From: Symbiodinium natans
Taxonomy: Eukaryota; Sar; Dinophyceae; Suessiales; Symbiodiniaceae
Assembly: GCA_905221605.1 (NCBI GenBank)
Contig: CAJNDS010002843.1
Span: forward strand, 1 to 64,000
Reading direction: 5' to 3'
Length of the DNA: 64,000 nt
This document shows positions 27,677 to 38,800 of the stretch, piece after piece. The notes beneath the pieces were generated by a model. It was not told the origin of the DNA. It searched no databases and saw only the letters and a program-made list of their open reading frames with translations. A program made the translations under genes and the position numbers. Each line of letters starts with the position of its first letter. Within the stretch, counting starts at the first letter, position 1.

Positions 27677-29818
27677 GCTCTTTCGCTGGCAAGAGAAGCT
27701 CGCGACGAAGATGGTCAGTGCGAAGCGCTGCACGTCATGGCGCTCCTCTTCCTCTTCTTCGGCAGGCCATGCAAATACTGCAAGCATCTGCAAGCTTTCC
27801 TCATTGCACAATACTGCTCCGTGTTCCCTAGTCAGATCCCTCAAGACCGAAGGGGTAGTTCTCTAAACCAGGGTCCTTTTTTTGGGTCCTTTTTGTAAGG
27901 GTGCCGTACTTTCTAGGGGACGCAACACGGGACCCCAAGTTAGAGAGCCACCCAGATAACATAGGCCTGCACAGGACTGCAGCCAAGAAGGCTCTGCAAG
28001 AGGCAGCGGTGGGAGACTCCCCCTTTGCATCTCTGGAGTCGTCGAACCAAACAGCTGCACTTCTCCGCAGACTTGGTGACAAGGACGCGTAGGTCAAAAG
28101 GGAAGGGGGGGTGGTTCTTCAAGCTGTTTCACCACTACTATGGTTCCTCTGATTCTTCTTCTCCCTCATATTCTTGCCAGTTCTTTCTCGAGGCAGGGCC
28201 ATGCGGAGACCCGTTCCACAGTGCTGCAAACTCCTGCGAACCGTGCGAACCTTCAGAAAGGGCCCCAAGGGTTAGTTGCTGGGTGCTTGGACGGACTTAC
28301 TAGGTGTCTGGCTTGCCCGGTCAAAGAAGTTGCGCCTCCCGTTGTCCTGCCCAAAGTCAAGTCATGTTGGGGCGAAGGTGTGGAGGGAGCAGGTGATGTG
28401 TGTAGTGTAGTCATCATGCTCTGTTCACGTCTGATCCTCAAAAGTTCGGGGGGATAAGCCGTCTTACCATCCAAAGGAACCTAGTTCTAGAGACGCGAAG
28501 ACGTTGGCACCCTGTAAGGATGCACATGTAAAGGAAAATATGGACCCGAGTTCCTCAATACCCGGTTAAGAGCCAGTTCGATAGGGGGGATCCCCACCCA
28601 CAGCCTGAATTTCGGGAACGGCAGGAAGGCGAGGCGTCAGCGATGCTCTTTGGCGTCGCGGAAGCCCGGCTGGACCAAGGCAACAGCCTGGAGGCCCAAG
28701 GAGCAGCGCACCGTGCACGAGAGCTCTTCCGTCAGCTGAGACATCGCCGCGGGCGCCTGGCGGCCTTGGAGGTCTTGACGCGGAGCTTGGGTGTGGACAC
28801 CCTGGCTGCGCTTGAGGCCACGGAAGAGGAGCTGCGTCTCTTCGAGGCCGAGGGAGATGCGGCCGGGCAGGTGTCGGCACTCCGCACCTTGGCAGATGCC
28901 TACATTGCCAGGAGGATCTATGGCGAGGCCCGCAGCGCTCTCCGCAAGGCGCTTGAGCTGCTGAAAGGGACTGCAGCAAACGAGCTGCAGGGGCAGACCC
29001 TCCTGTTGCTCTCACAGATAGAGGACTTTATGGGCAGGACGGAAGCCGCCCTGGAGACTGCCGAGAAGGCCCTGCTGGCTGCGAAAGCTGGCAAAGCTGC
29101 CGGCCTTGTCACTGAAGCCCGGCGAGTTGTGAGCCGCCTGCAGACAAAGTGCGGTCGCTCAGAGCAAGCTCCAAACCGACGGGACGCCCTGGAAGCCTTA
29201 AGAGAGCTGACTCAGGCTGCACGTCGGCATGACGCGGATGAGTTCAGAGCTGTTCTGGATCGCCTTGACGATCTTTCTGGCTACACTGATGGGGATGTAA
29301 AAGCGGCCCTAGTTATTGAGGACGACGACGACCAGCCTAGCCTTGTAGAGTTCTTGAAGAAGCACGGAAAGACGTCTGCAGGAGCCGCGCAGCCTGGTCG
29401 TGGTGGTTCCATTGTGATGACAGGCCTGAACCATGCGCTGCTCTACCTATCCTTCCGCATGGGAGGCCTCGGTTACGGGCCACGTTTCCGGCGCTGCTAT
29501 GGCCACAGAGTCGACGGAGAAGAAGCGGTCCATGGCGTCGCGTACTTGCGGCTTTTGTCCTCGCAGGACCCAAAACCCTAAACCCTAAACCCTAAACCTT
29601 AAACCTTAAACCCTAAACCCTAAACCCTCAACCTAAACCCTAAACCCTAAACCCTAAACCCTAATTAAACCTTTAACCCTAAACCCCACACCCTAAACCC
29701 TAAACCCTAAGCCCTCAACCCGTGCAGGAAGAGTGGGGCCGGCGGCTCGAGATTCAGCCTCCCATCCTGGACTCCATGCAGCATTCGCTCAATGTGGTGG
29801 AGCTTGCTGGGACGGTGT
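27677..29818 (+). CDS. TPR and dehydratase-like (polyketide-synthase-associated) protein, partial
   Basis: Exons seen: 27677-about 27740 (ALSLAREARDEDGQCEALHVM, a TPR helix pair), 28604-29566 and 29728-about 29818. The long exon has about four TPR units (residues such as YGEARSALRKALELL and ALETAEKALLAAK), an acidic linker, then LYLSFRMGGLGYGPRFR, which with the next exon (PPILDSMQHSLNVVELAG) matches the GYGPRF...HPxLLDxxxQ pattern of polyketide-synthase dehydratase (hot-dog) domains. I recall such TPR/dehydratase fusions from dinoflagellate proteomes. Function is inferred as a scaffold or partner of polyketide synthesis. The 5' exons and the region after 29818 are unresolved. The junction 29566/29728 is in phase and the intron between is almost all CCCTAAA repeats. 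Confidence 0.65.
29567..29727 (+). other. GA-AG intron made of CCCTAAA repeats
   Basis: The reading ends TCG-CAG at 29566 and resumes GAA-GAG-TGG at 29728, phase 0 on both sides. The intervening 161 bp start GACCC and end GTGCAG, with telomere-like repeats for nearly all of the interior. The word GCAGGA straddles both ends, so the exact cut is ambiguous by a few bases. The flanking peptides together match one conserved domain, which supports an intron rather than two genes. Confidence 0.7.
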
Positions 29819-29844
29819 GAGAGCATTTTCCGGCGCCTTCCAGG

Positions 29845-32075
29845 GCTTAGGATTTAGGGTTTAGGGTTTAGGGTTACGGGTTACGGGTTTAGGGTTTAGG
29901 GTTTAGGGCTTAGGGTTGCATCATCGTTTCGTTCGCATCCTCTTCGCCTCCTTCGCATCGCCTCATCTTCCGGTTGAATCGGATTCGGATCTTTGAAGCG
30001 CAGCTCGTTGATCCACGTAAGGCAGTAAAGTCGGTAGTGAGGTCTCCCAACCTCGTACATGTGCCCGGAGCGCGCACGTGCCCAAAAACTTCGCGGCCGA
30101 CTCTAGCCTCTTGCCAGAGCTACTGGCTTGCTTCATTGACCATTCTGGGGTTTAGGGTTTAGGGTTTTAGGGGTTTAGGGTTTAGGGTTTAGGGTTAATA
30201 TTTCGGCTACTATACCAGGCTAAAGGGGTTCCAGAAGAACCTGGTTCCCTGATTTATGGTAACTTGGATCGAGTTCCGGAACACCAGCCCAGCATTGGAA
30301 GCATGTCCGGCTAGACTTGCTCTCCACAACGGGCTCAGAGTTGGCAGTCAAACAGAGACAGGGCGGGCAAACATGAAGCGCTGCATTCAGCAGGCTGTAA
30401 GGCTGGGCTGATCACTTGGGCGCTTAGCTATCAAGGGCAGGAGTTCGTGAGCAATGGCGCTTGCGGCACCTGCATGGTCGACCTCAACCAAAGCCGCCAT
30501 CGTCACGGGCCTAAGCTCCAGACGTTGTCGCAAGAGTGACCAGGCTGTGCCGTCTCCGTGCCATATGCAAGATCTTTGGGCCTGAGAAATCCTAAGCCCT
30601 AAGCCCTCAACCCACCTCCGCAACCCTAAACCCTAAGCCCTAAACCCCGAAACCCCCAAAATCTGGGCCACTGTTGAGGCGCCTCCCAGAAACACGGCCC
30701 AGCTCGAACCTGAGTTACAGGGGTTTCGGGGGGCTTCAAAGTTGTGTGAGTGCAGGGACTACATAGGGCTATAGGGCTGTGTAGAGACTTTTTTGTTCGC
30801 GCTTGCGCTTCTGCTGTTTGGTCGGAAGTTTTGCGATGATTTCTGGGTGGAGCGTGGATCCCTGTCACTGAGGCCCGAGGCCTCCGACTTCTCTTCCACT
30901 CTTGCGAAGGTGCCTTGCAAGTGAGAGCCCCAAACCCTACACCCAAACCCTAATCCCTAAACCCTAAACCCCAAACATCCCCAAACCCTAAATCCTAAAC
31001 CCTAAACCCTAAACCCTAAACCCTAAACCCTCAACCCTAAATCCTAAACCCTCAGGAGGAGGGAGCTCGAACTGACTTGAGAGATTTGTTGTCAGCGATG
31101 CCTAAGACTCGACTCAGATCTCCGCCGCCGCGCGATCTGTTTGCAATCAGAAACGCAGTCCCAAACCCTATGCCTAAACACCCCTAAACCCTAAACCCTA
31201 AACCCTAAACCCTAAACCCTAAACCCTAAACCCTAAACCCTAAACCCTAAACCCTAAACCCTAAACCCTGAACCCTGAACCCTGAACCCTTAACCCTAAA
31301 CAACTCTTAACCCAGGCCTGCAAGGCGTCGGTGCCGTTAGCTTCCCTGGGCTTGGCGCAGTGGGCTGAGAAGCTACGAGTGGGCCGTAAGGTTTCGCGTG
31401 CCGCGCGTGCATTTCGTCACGGGCGTACGCAGCTTGCCAGTTCTCCACGCTACCTTCTCTTTTCTTGGGCACCTTCAAATGACACAACAAGGGGCGTAGC
31501 AGACGCTTTTAGGGTATAGGGTTTGGGGTTTCGGGTTTAGGGTTTAGGGTTTGGGGTTTGGGGTTTAGGGTTTCGGGTTTAGGGTTTAGGGTTTAGGGTT
31601 TAGGCAGCCCAAGATGCTCCCAGCCCATTGCCAGCGAGGTCTCGGGGGCATCGGAGAGCGAGGCGCGAAGCAAAACGGGAGGTTCACCGAGGAGAAGATG
31701 CTCTGAGCAATCTATGTAAGAGAGGGAACGTCCCTTGAACCCTAGACCCTAAGTCCATCTAAATCCTAAATCCTAAATCCTAAATCCTAAACCCTAAACC
31801 CTAAACCCTAAACCCTAAACCCTAAACCCTAAACCCCAAACCCTAAACCCTAAACCCTAAACCCTAAACCCTGAGTTGTTTGTTGATGGCGAGGGTGGCA
31901 CGTGCGGGTGCGCCTCCTACGCCGATCTGGCAGACGAAGCGTAGACTGATGGCCTGGTCCTCGGGCTGTTGTGAGCCCTTGGGGCTACCCAAACTGACCC
32001 TAAACCCTCAACCCTAAACCCTAAACCTTAAACCCTAAACCCTAAGCCCTAAGCCCTAAGCCCTAAACCCTGCTA
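29845..32075. repeat. Alternating telomere-like tracts with short islands
   Basis: G-rich tracts: 29845-29916, 30149-30197, 31510-31603. C-rich tracts: 30930-31062, 31164-31305, 31738-31872, 31995-32072. Exon-like islands: 31604-31710 directly after TTTAG; 31873-31940 (LFVDGEGGTCGCASYADLAD after CCCTGAG); and 32095-32162 (GYSCTFQVAQLERQWRLPVE ending before GTAAGTG). They could be further exons of the TPR/dehydratase gene or of another gene. No family is recognised. Confidence 0.6.
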
Positions 32076-32169
32076 GCCCGCAGAGTATCCCAGGCTACAG
32101 TTGCACCTTTCAGGTTGCCCAGCTGGAGCGCCAATGGCGTCTGCCGGTTGAGGAGGCAGAGCTGTAAGT

Positions 32170-34196
32170 GGGCTTGGTTTGGAGTTTAGGCTCGCGGCTT
32201 GGCATCTTCTTCTCTTTCTTAAACCCCCTAGCCCCTTAAATCCCTAGACCCCTGAGTCCCTAAACTTTTTGAAAGCACCTTCTGAGATCTCGGGAGGCAG
32301 GGGCAGATGCTCAGAAGTCGCAGGAGCCTCAAGAGCTGCCACAGGCGGGATGAGGAGCAGTGTTGCATGGCGTGTCTCACATGCTGAGCTCATGTGAAGG
32401 CGTTTTCAGGACTCTGAAGTGTAGAAGGGATATGGAGTTTGAAGCTGGCTTTTCGGGGTCTTACCCGTTGTGCGGAGCATGAAGGGAGGCCTCACGCCTG
32501 GAAGCCAGGCATTTCTGCGTTTTCTGGGTGGGGGTGTGCTGATGGCGGTCCTGGCGCAGGCTTGACTGCTGTCCTCATTCCAGTGTCTTCTTGCTTTAGC
32601 TGCAGTTTGCCGGGTTTGCGCTTTGTGAGTATTTCGGTGAGCCATGCAAGCCTGTCTAGCAATGCTTGTCTGTCTGGTTGACGTCCTTGCTGACTTTGCT
32701 CAGATCCCCTTTGTTCTGCGTGATTGTTGATTTAGGGTACGGCCAGTGTTCCGCTGCACATGCTGCACTCCAAGCCTTCCGTCGACAGATGAATGAGAGC
32801 ACGTGCAAGGTCCCCTCTTCACATGCTCACTGAGTGCAGTCCTAGTTGTGAGGCTTCCTTCCTTGGACGTCGCGGGCCGGACCTCCCATCTGGGCCGGAC
32901 ATCCCATCTCAGGTTTGAAGCAGTGAATCCGAGGGACGTTCCGTAAGATGTGCCCTACCGGAGCATTACAGTTTGCTTGTGACATGTTGCTCCCGCCAAA
33001 GCGCCCTGGCGCCAACAAGCATATGCTAGAACAGTCCAACGACCTGACTGCCAGTCCCCGCAGTCAGAGGCTGGGTTCTGCTAGAATTTAGTTGCCATGA
33101 CAAGGATACTCTGTTCTGCACGATACAGCCCGATTGTGCTAACTCCACTATAGTAACTTAGTTAAAGTTCCTGCGCAAGAACCCAGTTTGGTAGGCTTGA
33201 CGATCTTTTCGGACTTTTCACCAGTCCAACAGGAGGCACCTTCTCAAGTCGTTCTTGCATTGCACCTGCCATCTATCATGCGTGCATTCATTCATTCTCA
33301 AGTGGCAAGTGCACACTGCTCGAACGAAAGTGTTTCAAGCAGAATGCGTGGCCACTGTCACCGTCAAGCAGCCGCGTGCTCAAGTAAGTGAGTAACGAGG
33401 TCATTGGAATCAGCTCAGCTTTCATAGACTTTTCCGGTGACACTGGCGAACGAAAGGCAGGCGTTCCAACTTTTCTGCCTTCGAAGGGGGATGCAATTTT
33501 CTCGCCTGGCTGCAATCGGCAAGCCAGATGCCGCAATTCGCGCTGCTTTCAATCTGCGCTCACGAAGGCTCCTCGCACAGGCACACAGGCGACATTCCAC
33601 ATCTTGGCTCTGCATTCTGCCCTAAGCCCTAAGGCCCTAAGCTAAGCTGGAGGCATAAGTCGCAGCTGCGGAGCTCTTTCGGAGCGAGCTCTTTTGGAGC
33701 TGTACATAAGTTTGACTGAAGAATTCTTACGACATGCAGGGAAAGGAGCGGCACTGCAGCACTCTGGTGGCACGGCGTCTCTCTGCGAGATCGCAACCAG
33801 TCAGCACGCCTGTTCAAGCTGCAGCCATTCTTTCAAGCTCGTTGAGAGCGCCGATCACAGTGCGGATGCGCCATCCTAGAAGCCCTAAGAAAAATCTCTG
33901 TTTGTTTGTTTTTTCTTGCTTGCGGGTCTCTCTCATATGTATTTGCCATGCTTTAGCCGGTTGGCGGGGGGGGGGGGGGATGGTGGAGATTGGAAAGGAT
34001 GACGCCGCAGGACCAACCTCTGCACAGGGAGAGTTGGGGGGGGGGGGATGATGGGAGTGAGTTGCTTGTCCCAACTGTCTCGCACGATCGAAGCATGGGC
34101 TCTTCTAGATTTTGGATGCCCCTCGCATGTGGCTAGTAGAGCGCACCCACAGCTGAGCAGGGACGAAGAATTTGCGATTAGAGACAACATTCACAC
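32170..34196. other. No gene recognised upstream of the GH54 gene
   Basis: About 2 kb without telomere-like arrays beyond single units. Poly-G runs lie at about 33965-33978 and 34038-34047. Overlapping short frames on both strands near 33390-33880 are not protein-like. It presumably contains the promoter of the gene at 34197. Confidence 0.55.
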
Positions 34197-35270
34197 ATGT
34201 CTCGCATGGCGGGATTCTGGCTGCTTCTTTCACTGCTGGCTCTGGCAAGGGCGCTGGAAGGGCCATGTGACATCTATGCCCATGGCAAGACACCCTGCGT
34301 TGCTGCACACTCCCTGACTCGCGCGCTGTATGGAGCATACTCCGGAGCTTTGTACCAGGTGAAGCGTGCTTCGGATGGTGCCACTCAGGATATTTCCGTG
34401 CTTCCGGGTGCAGGCGTGGCCGACTCTACCCTGCAGGATTCCTTCTGCGGGAAGGACTCCTGCATCGTGCTCCGCATCTACGATCAGTCCCCAAGCAAGA
34501 ATCATCTGGACCTCGCCCCGGCCGGTGGTGCCGTAAAGGCTCCTGACGCGGGCGTGAACGCGAGCGCGAACCGCGTCTTCGTCATGGACCAGTCAAAGGA
34601 GCTCCGCCCCGTCTATGGCGCCAAGTTCCAGGGTGGCATGGGATACCGGAACGACAAGACCGCCGGTGTTGCTGTGGGTGACGAGCCGGAGTCTATGTAC
34701 ATGGTCGTGGCGGGGAAGCACTACAATGGAAAGTGCTGCTTCGACTACGGGAACGCGGAGACCGACAATCTTGATCACGGGGTGGGCACCATGGAGGCTG
34801 TCTATTGGGGTTCCGCAAAAGGCGCGGCCCAAGGGGCGGAGGAGGGGCCATGGGTCATGGCTGATCTGGAGGACGGTCTTTGGGCTGGCGATGGGAAGAA
34901 CCCGGGCAACACACCCATTCAGACCGACTTTGTGACGGCCATGGTCAAAGGAGACAGCAACAACCACTTTGCTTTGAAGCATGCTGATGCCACTGCTGGA
35001 GGCAGAAGCCTCGCCAGTGACCAGAAGCAGCTCAAGACGTTGTACGATGGCAAGCGCCCTCCAAAGTATGAGATCATGAAGAAGCAAGGTGCAATTATTC
35101 TTGGCATCGGAGGTGACAACAGCAACTGGGCAGTTGGCACATTCTACGAGGGGGTCATGACCCAGGGTTTTGCCAGCGACAGCACAGATGACCTTGTCCA
35201 GCAGAACATTTTAAATGCGGGTTACAGGGTGACGGCCAGTACTGCAGTCGCGGACGAGCTGTTTGTTTGA
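34197..35270 (+). CDS. Secreted GH54 alpha-L-arabinofuranosidase
   Basis: 357 residues, one exon. ATG 34197 or 34206 (MSRMAGFWLLLSLLALARAL is a signal peptide, cleavage near residue 20-22). The rest matches the catalytic beta-sandwich of GH54 enzymes, which release terminal alpha-L-arabinofuranose from hemicellulose and pectin: GPCDIYAHGKTPCVAAHS, TRALYGAYSGALYQV, the vicinal pair C180-C181 in KCCFDYGNAET, WVMADLEDG and ILGIGGDNSN, then GTFYEGVMTQG. By alignment in my memory, Glu225 and Asp307 sit at the nucleophile and acid/base positions of fungal AbfB. The C-terminal CBM42 arabinose-binding module of fungal enzymes is absent. GH54 is chiefly fungal and bacterial, so this is a candidate horizontal transfer. 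It looks intact and active. Confidence 0.95.
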   Translation: MSRMAGFWLLLSLLALARALEGPCDIYAHGKTPCVAAHSLTRALYGAYSGALYQVKRASDGATQDISVLPGAGVADSTLQDSFCGKDSCIVLRIYDQSPSKNHLDLAPAGGAVKAPDAGVNASANRVFVMDQSKELRPVYGAKFQGGMGYRNDKTAGVAVGDEPESMYMVVAGKHYNGKCCFDYGNAETDNLDHGVGTMEAVYWGSAKGAAQGAEEGPWVMADLEDGLWAGDGKNPGNTPIQTDFVTAMVKGDSNNHFALKHADATAGGRSLASDQKQLKTLYDGKRPPKYEIMKKQGAIILGIGGDNSNWAVGTFYEGVMTQGFASDSTDDLVQQNILNAGYRVTASTAVADELFV

Positions 35271-35350
35271 GAGACCTTCGGACTTGCTCTCGGACACCCT
35301 GTTCGACCTCCTCCGCCTGGTAGTTCAACCTGTGCCATCAGAGGCGGACA

Positions 35351-35814
35351 CCCTAAACCCTAAACCCTAAACCCTAAACCCTAAACCCTAAACCCTAAAC
35401 CCTAAACCCTAAACCCGAGACCCTAGACCCTAAACCCTCAATGGCTCTTCTCTTGTGCTCTTGAACGAGATTGATGATTCGATTGGTCTCCAAGGGTTGA
35501 TAGGTCCGAGGCCCGCGCCGCACGCAAAACAGCACAACTGCAACACGGGAAGCAGCTGAAGTGCAGCATTTGGGCATCTTCGGGTCTGGATGTTCTTGGG
35601 GGCCTTCAATCATGTCGCTCTATGTCGCTCTTGAGAGGATCCGCAGCCCCGAGACGATGCCTTCCTCCGCGGTCTTGGGAAACTTCCCTGGAAGCACCAG
35701 CGCGAGGCTCTCCCAGCTGTCACAGATGTAGCACCCTTTCTTTCTCCCCCCGGTTTTGCAGTCCTTCAAAGAGATTCTGTAGGGTTTAGGGTTTAGGGTT
35801 TAGGGTTTAGGGTT
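35351..35814. repeat. Telomere-like tracts and unique island
   Basis: CCCTAAA lies at 35351-35440 and TTTAGGG at 35780-35814. The island 35441-35779 has a weak exon-like frame (ARLSQLSQM) near 35700-35730 but nothing I can support. Confidence 0.7.
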
Positions 35815-35830
35815 TCCTGCCTGTCTTCAG

Positions 35831-38800
35831 AGGCGGTCGGCCGCCTGCTGCATGAGCTGCGATGCGATGAGAACCCTCAGACCGCCAGTACCGCCAACCT
35901 CCTGGTGCAGCACGCCACAGGAGAAGCTCCTGCAGGGTTTAGGGTTTAGGGTTTAGAGTTTACGGTTCAGGGTTTAGGGATGTTTAGGGTCTTAGGGTTT
36001 GTTTGGGTTTCGGGTGCCAGCAAGCCCCCGCTTCCCTTTCTTGCCGCGAAGCCTCTTCAGAGCGGTGCCGGCGTAGACTTCCTTGGTCGGGGGATTCGGG
36101 AGTTTGGCACCTTCCATCCAAACCCTAAACCCTAAACCCTAAACCCTACACCCTAAACCCTAAACCCGAAACCCTAAACCCTAAACCCTAAACCCCAAAC
36201 CCCTAACCCCAACGAGAAGCTCCGTAGACTCAACTTGAGAGGCGGCGGCAAGTCTGCGACCATGGCATGGCTGGTCCATTGCCTGGGCGTCGAGGACTTC
36301 AAGGCGCCTCCCAACTTTAGGGTTTAGGGCTAGGGTTTAGGGTTTAGGGTTTAGGGTTTAGGGTTTAGGGTTTAGGGGCTGGGGTTTAGGGCTTAGGGTC
36401 TAGGGGGTGTAGCGGGTTGGGGGGTTCAGGGGATTAGAGGGTAGGGGGTTAGGGTAGATAATGGGCCGCCTCCTGCAACCTTTTAAGGGTTTGGCCGCAG
36501 GGGCGCAGCTTCAGCCTCATACTGGTGCTGAGCGATCGGCTCCAGCTTGACCGCCAGTGGCTTGGCCTTTGATGGGGCAGTCGCCCTCCCTCAACCTCCT
36601 TCCCCCCCTTCTCTCAGAGAAAGAAGGGCCCTAAACTTTACTCAACGGCACCCGAGGCTGGGAGACACGGTGGAGCAGTTCCTGCTCCGGAATGGATGGG
36701 ATGCAGACAGCATCCGGCGCGCAGATGACGGTCGGAACTGCCTTGCCAAAGCGCTCTTGCCAGCATTGCGTCCGGGGCGCCAGTGCCTCACTGTCATCAC
36801 TACCAAACAGAAGCTGGACCGGCTGCCCAAAGTTGGGACGAAAGTGGCTCAAGGATCGCTGGCGGCTGTTCTTGGACGGGGCCGTGTGGCGGTGGTTTGC
36901 GAGGAGTGCCACCGCGCTCACTTCCAAGATGGCGCCACCTTTGCCGCGGTCTCGCGCTTGTTTGGCACTTGGGGTTTCTGGGCCGGAGTCGGAAATTCAA
37001 AAGTTCCACGAGGCTGCTCCCTCCATCCCTGTATAAGAAAACCAACAGAAGTTTACCCTAAACTCCTAAACCCTTGAACCGTAACCCTCAGGCCCTAGTC
37101 CCTAAAACACTAAGCCCCAGGTTCGGTTGGGGGCCAACCTGAGGGTGTGACGTACATCGGCTTCACCGGAACCCCTGGCCACAGCGCACTCCGGCTCTTT
37201 GGGCGCCTGGACGCCAGCCCATGTGGTGCCCCAGAGGAAAAGTAAGAGCTTGTAATGGCGTAGTAGCAGCGGGTGTAAGAGTAATACTAGGTAGCATATC
37301 ATAGTAAGGAGTACTATAGCAATGGCCAAGAGGTCGAATGGTGTTGGGTTGATCCTGCAAGTTGAGTCTACTAGCGTCCGTCCTGCGACTGGGGCGTGGT
37401 CTAGCGCTTGGTTCCTCGACTATGGATTTCTAGTATGTGGGGGGTGTGCGAGGGGGACCCCCCATCTCGCGAAGTGCACGAAGTATCACGACATGCTTTG
37501 AGAGGCAAGCCTCCTTGTCAGAAACAAACCCTAAACCCTAAACCCTAAACCCTAAACCCTAAACCCTAAACCCTGAACCCTAAACCCTAAACCCTAAACC
37601 CTAAACCCTAAGCCCTAAGCCCTTAGCCCTAAACCCTAAACCCTAAACCCGAAACCCTAAACCCAAAAACCCTAAACCCTAAGGCCTCGCCTGGCAGCCG
37701 GCACACTGCTACCACTTGGGGCAAGCCGAGAAGGATGCGGTCGTCCTGGATGTTATGGAGAGCCTTTGGCTCATTCGGGGGTTTACGAACATGGGGGGTA
37801 CCCCCTGTCTGCCCCCCAAATAGAGTAGAATCCCCTTTAAAGAAGGACCCCCTAGGAGGGTACCCTTCGCATTTCTCTGCATCCTTCCTTTCTTCTTCGC
37901 CTATGCAGACCTTACGTGGTTCTCAACGTATGGTGGGCAAGTACGCCTAAATTCTCAACCCTAACCCCTCAACCCTCAACCCCTGAAGCCCCAAGAGCCC
38001 AGGAACTACAAAGACGTCCACCTGGCCCCTGGCCCGGCCGTTGAGACAAAAGCCAACTACATCCTCAAGGACCTGGAGGGTCTGGGTCGGAACTACGAGC
38101 CCGGCTTCTGGGTTCTTCTCAGCTTTGCCCGTAGCAAGGAAGGTTTAGGGTTTAGGGTTTCGGGTTTCGGGTTTAGGGTTTAGGGTTTAGGGTTTAGGGT
38201 CCAGGATACAGCGCGATGCCACGTATGCCTCGGCGTGCAACTTAAGCAAGAGCAGAGCCCAGGCTTTGCCGCGGTGTTGAAGGCGATGGTGGTCTGTCAG
38301 TCTCGCGCTGATGTCGTGGGCTACGTGTCGGCCTTGCGTCAGCTCCTGAGCTCGGGCCGCTATGCCTTGCCAGGGGGACAGAGGTGCCTTGGCCACTTGG
38401 GTTATGGGGAGTTTGGGGAGTTTGGGGTTGAGGAATTTAGGGTTTAGGGTTTAGGGTTTAGGGCGTAGGGTTTAGGGGAAGACAGTGGGACAGTTCTCTG
38501 TGAACTGGGACTGGGAGTGTGGAAGCGCAGCAGAAATGCCGAAGCTGAATGCCCGCAGGCCCGCTGATTGGACCCGCAGCATCTGCGGCTTCTACAGCCC
38601 CATAGCTGAAATGTTTCAACAGCTTCAACGGCTCGTTGCGATCTCTTCGTGGGCAGTTGTGTGTTATGGCTCGCTCAACTCCCCCTCGGAACCCTAAACC
38701 CTAAACCCCACACCCCCAACCCTAAACCCGAAACTCTAAACCCTGAACCTAAACCCTAAACCCTAAACCCTAAACCCTAAACCCCAAACCCCACACCCCC

